From assembly GCA_027579435.1 (NCBI GenBank), contig JANBPK010001517.1, forward strand, positions 1-47,254: a stretch of 47,254 nt of DNA, written 5' to 3'. Shown here in pieces: positions 44,201 to 47,254 of this stretch; the stretch's first letter is position 1, and every line of letters starts with the position of its first letter. A model generated the notes under the pieces. That model ran no database searches. It saw nothing but the letters and a program-made list of their open reading frames with translations, and had not been told where the DNA came from. The position numbers were made by a program, and so were the translations under genes. This DNA is from Candolleomyces eurysporus (taxonomy: Eukaryota; Basidiomycota; Agaricomycetes; Agaricales; Psathyrellaceae).

Positions 44201-45816
44201 TCGAGAGTTGGTACAAGAAATTTGCCTCTGTCGTGGACGATATCATCTTCCGATCGAATGTCCACAAATGCTTTGGAAGGCGAGACAATGATACATCTGC
44301 TTTGAGCGGAGACAAAAAAACCCGAAAAGCGCCAATCCCCAAGCAACACGCAACAGGTAAAGGGTGCATCAATAAGGATGGTGTATGCACAGCTAGATTC
44401 CCAAGAGAGATGTTCCATAGTACAAATGTTGATCCCGAGTCAGGTCACGTTAATCTCAAGAAGAACGAGGCCTGGATAAACGATGTCACACCCATTATAT
44501 CGTTTTTGCTTCGTTGTAACACTGACACAAGTTGCTTGTTGTCTGGGACTGCGGTGAAAGCTATCTTAGGATATGTAACTGACTACATCACAAAGGGATG
44601 GTTAAAGACTCACCAGATCTTCTCAATTATGTACGACACGTTCACCCGAACCCCTCAGTCATTGCCTGTGGATAACGAGAAACCTGGTAGTGCAGCACGG
44701 AGAATGATCCTTCGGATCGTGAATTCCCTAAGCGCCAAGATGGAAATCGGAGCTCCCATGGCTGCAATGTATTTGCTAGGAAACCCGGACCACTATACCA
44801 GTCACGAGTTTCGAGTTTTCTATTGGAAGAACTACGTAAATTTTGTAGAGACCGAATGGAAAGAATACATGGGTGTAGCAGATCTAGATCCAATTCCCGG
44901 AGTTCCTACAACAATTACTGCCAGTAACGACGTTGGGATAACCCGCTCGACTACGCAAAAGATGGATCTGTGCAACACTGGTCAGGAAGACAATCCAGAA
45001 ACACTCTTGGTTCAGCGAAGCAACAACAAGTACGTTGGGAAGACAACCACAGACGACTATCGATTCCGCCCACTTGAGCACGGAAACCTCTGCCTATATG
45101 AATGGATTCAATGCTCTGTAAAACAGTATGAAGAGAGCACCAGGGCACCTAGAAAAGACCTAGACTTCTTGCCATACCAGCCTGAACATCCACTGCACGA
45201 GTCACACGTCGTTGCTTGTGACCTGGATCGCCGCCATTATGTTGTTCCCGATTTCGTTGGACCAGCTCTACCGAAAAGGGACGCAAGTGACCGCGAACAG
45301 TACTGCATCACCATGCTGACACTATTCTGTCCCTGGCGAACTGGAATTGATCTGAAAACAGTGACAGAGAGTTGGGAAGACGCATTCCTGAGATATCAGT
45401 TCACAGAGAGGCAACAAGAGCTAATGAATAATTTCAACTTACGATATGAGTGTTATGATGCGCGTGATGATTTTGCCAGTGTTCTGAAGTCTGCAGGTCG
45501 CGATGGTCATGAAAGCGGAAGCGAAGATGGGATTGACTTTGTTGACGCCGAGTACTACAAAGACCAAATTGACGACGATGCCTCCGATTTTGTTGTCATC
45601 GCAGGACCGAAGACAAGAGAGATGCAAACAATGAATGACCAAACGACTCTTGCTTTGAGATCCGCCATCAACACTGGGTCATACCAAGATGTCGTGACGC
45701 ATTGGAGGAATGTCAGTCCTACAGCTACAGCAAGTCTTGGGCCCACGCACAACACTAAATATATTTATTATTTCATTTTTCCACTCTTCTCACCAGCATC
45801 AGAGGATTGCGGGTAA
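41296..45816 (+). CDS. Helitron Rep protein (HUH/Y2), helicase domain missing
   Basis: A single uninterrupted frame of 1,506 residues. Cys pairs typical of Helitron N-terminal zinc regions lie at about 318 (CAVCGQISDK) and about 375 (VCAACGDSLLRGN). The Helitron-like N domain includes SLYPSMFPWLFPYGYGG (about 613) and RSLLMYHDKRFQEDAGF (about 645). Rep motifs: HWFVTLSPADN (about 765), the HUH-type MTLHLHYLLW (854-863; His857, His859) and the two-tyrosine motif YVTDYITK (1093-1100). These make a rolling-circle nickase/ligase. Canonical Helitron proteins continue into a PIF1-family SF1B helicase, but here the frame ends soon after an acidic linker (DAEYYKDQIDDDASDFVVIA) with an AT-rich, non-homologous-looking end (NTKYIYYFIFPLFSPASEDC). 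The helicase is therefore absent. The intact frame suggests recent loss. Confidence 0.93.
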   Translation: MKYVMKRMTYPMLYGGGARKRYFNAPELKNVVNERQEQPIYAYAQYDFHNYVALDKVVDELANNANSIACHLPLNMLVDMFDRNELKDLCDIHKIDTRGLYYRKSFTERLLIHACTDQCELSCAILIPSQQVLRLMNVGILNVVEPNFLKCFKLIPATAFHNIILRPPSIHTTGNFKVTGVYRKQPDTLEENEIVIDDLPIKMLVNYLSQAGIRSLAAFHGLKIPVEWNKEDCQWFVGNHACHGCNHLSYVLAAPKKINPTANCSNDPKVVKKFSWNAYEVLPTDPYPPRPTSKKDMAAIMKAYCDDLKPSVVEEDGCAVCGQISDKMSMRPLTDMEGYLHVLENAEVTRTERLTTNQPIAPSVGPVMVPGKNRVCAACGDSLLRGNRPKMALANGFWLGEIPEALKDLTLAERALISRVRYNRCVMRVSSGHAKMVANVIAFEHPTVKIFQQLPMTKAELDEVLAVVYTGVAAPTAEDLRRTPVLVRRHRVRSALEWLRLSHSGYADLVIDYDTLSTYPLEGVPVEVLHQKLAVNEGNVVPATTSQFDNEEEQGTESGPCPFTVHGLTADHFSKMTTTQRKAGALQHLKNGGALLAVGHDAKPQSIYDNPSLYPSMFPWLFPYGYGGVGQGIHAGVISRERHVRSLLMYHDKRFQEDAGFVIVAFNHQLIRQGTTGSFMLVKRNNFTKVADTIQRISPYVLSAIADRLKEGGRYIPQTREEKECFSLLDQIEYVGGQVSGSLASKKFQRNELWSLVAFKNAPHWFVTLSPADNKHPLCVYMASHDESFSPEIKGYAERQHLVTGNPVACARFFDYLVKLFIKHICGWKDDGPTRGVFGKPSAYYGTVEQQGRMTLHLHYLLWIEGSLPPQVIRDRLMAGDSEFQTQLIAYLDSCRVGEFLTGSMADVKTRVPNIPDGVKEKGIHTILTDENSQVIPPGYENPTLTMPESPPDPCCESPECTGDGCPPFESWYKKFASVVDDIIFRSNVHKCFGRRDNDTSALSGDKKTRKAPIPKQHATGKGCINKDGVCTARFPREMFHSTNVDPESGHVNLKKNEAWINDVTPIISFLLRCNTDTSCLLSGTAVKAILGYVTDYITKGWLKTHQIFSIMYDTFTRTPQSLPVDNEKPGSAARRMILRIVNSLSAKMEIGAPMAAMYLLGNPDHYTSHEFRVFYWKNYVNFVETEWKEYMGVADLDPIPGVPTTITASNDVGITRSTTQKMDLCNTGQEDNPETLLVQRSNNKYVGKTTTDDYRFRPLEHGNLCLYEWIQCSVKQYEESTRAPRKDLDFLPYQPEHPLHESHVVACDLDRRHYVVPDFVGPALPKRDASDREQYCITMLTLFCPWRTGIDLKTVTESWEDAFLRYQFTERQQELMNNFNLRYECYDARDDFASVLKSAGRDGHESGSEDGIDFVDAEYYKDQIDDDASDFVVIAGPKTREMQTMNDQTTLALRSAINTGSYQDVVTHWRNVSPTATASLGPTHNTKYIYYFIFPLFSPASEDCG

Positions 45817-45937
45817 CATTATAATGGAACTGTGAAAGGCTGGTTATAGACCAAAGGCCTCGGAACTTGCCGCGCAAAGCGACGGTCCGCAACCCACAAG
45901 TCATTATTAGGGAATCATCCGTGCACACGCATGCACC

Positions 45938-46845
45938 ATGATGGGGCGGGAAGACCATGGCGACAATGCATTGGTCATTGCGCCCATCCATTCCGCCACC
46001 CTTCAACAAATCTCAAGGTTTGCCTCCACTGGGAGGAATGGCCCAACAGCGGATAATTTCGAGTTGTTTTTGGATACCCAAACCCTACAAGACCGAACAA
46101 GGGAGGTCCGAAAAGAAGCTAATCATTGGAACAACCGGGCAGCCACAATCTACACCAAAAATTTCTTAGCCAATCATGATCAATACACTGACGCCGGCGC
46201 AGTCAAAGCTGCGTTCCTCGTCCATGTCAGCGGAACGCTCGTTACCCAGTACTACAAATATCTATCTCAGGGTACACCACTCACGCCTGCTCAAGTTCAG
46301 AAGAAAAAGGAGCAATCAGCCAGGCGCCGGAGAGGCACTGTGAGTATCCACTGTTCCTCGCGAGCTCCTCACTAACCGTTTCCAGAGACATGAACGCCGC
46401 GCTTCTGTTTGCGAGGCATTCAAACATGATCCTGTCATGGCCCGCTTTGCCAGATTGTTTAGAGAGCACTTGCCGTGGCAAGGATGCAGTGGAGACGAGA
46501 CTGAAGAGGGCAACCCCAATTGCCCGCTGACAATTTCAAAGCTTCCCTGGCGTGCTAGAGATATCCGAGATTGGATGGAAACACTAGATCAACTTCACCT
46601 TGCCCTGCGCCTCAACGATGAGGGACGCCCTGCTACAGGGAAGCTGCCTCGTCGTCGCATTGACCCAGAGCTAGGAGACCCTCCCACTGTTATAATGGAA
46701 CATCACAAAAACAGCCCAATTCGAGGTCTACCTAGGAATTTCTATGATGCGAGATGGCTGGGCACACTGTCTGCTCCCGAGGTTGCAGAGCTGAATATTC
46801 AGAGCCGTCTAGACCTCAGTTTTGCTCCCTATATTCTGCAGTGAG
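45938..46845 (+). CDS. Hypothetical two-exon protein downstream of Helitron Rep
   Basis: Exon 1 (45,938 to about 46,339) encodes MMGREDHGDNALVIAPIHSA, EANHWNNRAATIYTKNFLAN and VSGTLVTQYYKYLSQGTPLT, ending basic (KKKEQSARRRRGT). A clean intron follows (GTGAGT, CACTAAC branch, TTCCAG). Exon 2 encodes RRASVCEAFKHDPVMARFAR, LPWQGCSGDETEEGNPN and RGLPRNFYDARWLGTLSAPE, ending at 46,845. This resembles abundant uncharacterised agaric proteins with a LPRNFY motif. Function is unknown. It sits where a Helitron helicase would be expected, so it might be captured or adjacent sequence. An upstream exon is possible. Confidence 0.6.
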
Positions 46846-47254
46846 CAATGAACTTCGTATTTTTCCATCTTTGGCACTGACGTGGATGCATTGATACGAC
46901 CGCGTTGGTTTTAGCAAATATAAGTTCAATTTTCGCGATAATAAACTATAAAGATGACGCGGTCTGAGTCTCTAAGTACAAGAATAACTATGCTATCGAT
47001 AAGGTTCACACAGCTTGAGAGGGAAAAGAGTTAGTACTACGACTCTAGGGACATGAGAGTTGAAGCTACTCGAGGCTGTCAACTTGAAGCCGCCCCAGTT
47101 GTATTATACCCTGACCAGGAGAAGCCACTTTAGTTGACGCCGTGCTAAAAGTCAGGCGGCTCGACTGAAGCGGCTTGAGAAAAGTCATATACCTTTACAA
47201 CGCAACTGTCAGGACTCTCAGGCGGCACTACCAGAGAAGTTCAGAAATCAGGCG
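46846..47254. other. No gene seen; repeated CAGGCGG words
   Basis: No reading frame of note. CAGGCGG appears near 47,153 and 47,219, and a partial CAGGCG ends the window. CTTGAAGCCGCC and CTGAAGCGGCTTGAG are loosely inverted. This could be the start of an element terminus outside the window. Confidence 0.3.

Noticed and set aside
46958..47254. Possible Helitron 3' end in the last 300 bp
   Set aside because: No hairpin followed by CTRR could be identified; only CAGGCGG words recur.

Overview
The window looks like accessory, repeat-rich DNA of a filamentous basidiomycete (probably Agaricomycetes). The evidence is genes split by many 45-85 nt GT-AG introns, a KDZ transposase with a CxC2-type cysteine cluster, a fungal Tnp2 (CACTA/Plavaka-like) transposase, a Helitron Rep protein, and agaric-type F-box and WD40 genes. 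There are no prokaryotic signals. Genus cannot be fixed from sequence alone.

Layout. (1) About 1-7.5 kb, minus strand: one long many-exon gene of unknown function, cut by the left edge. Its middle (about 1.78-4.18 kb) is a tandem array of about 13 exon+intron modules with a 189 bp (63 codon) period. Its 3' part is copied in inverted orientation at 32.46-33.86 kb, where the copy also keeps the true 3' end (to 34.19 kb). (2) 7.5-11.3 kb: almost no gene, with decayed DNA, a diverged tandem duplication and an orphan housekeeping-like promoter/leader. (3) 11.3-13.6 kb: an F-box gene and a nucleoplasmin-like (NPL) gene, both minus. (4) 14.9-28.4 kb: a Tnp2 transposase gene split at 17,210 by an 8,645 bp KDZ transposon (17,211-25,855). 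The insertion has a 7 bp target duplication, imperfect terminal inverted repeats and dense TAGGAT subterminal repeats. The KDZ element carries the transposase and two accessory genes, one of them divergent from the transposase. (5) 28.4-32.1 kb: a 5'-truncated Brr6/Brl1-like gene, a WD40 gene with a Gly-rich hydrophobic tail, and an unrecognised gene. (6) 32.5-34.2 kb: the inverted copy of region 1. (7) 35.4-37.3 kb: weak or unknown genes. (8) 38.3-46.8 kb, plus strand: a nuclear Ser/Pro/Lys-rich protein, a 1,506-residue Helitron Rep protein that has lost its helicase, and an unknown two-exon gene.

The main stories are a repeat gene whose introns are 3n long and partly open in frame, a precise transposon-in-transposon insertion, and a long inverted duplication bracketing about 31 kb. 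Several apparent frameshifts fall on homopolymers, and three of the six Ns are extra bases relative to the repeat period. Some broken genes may therefore be sequencing artefacts.
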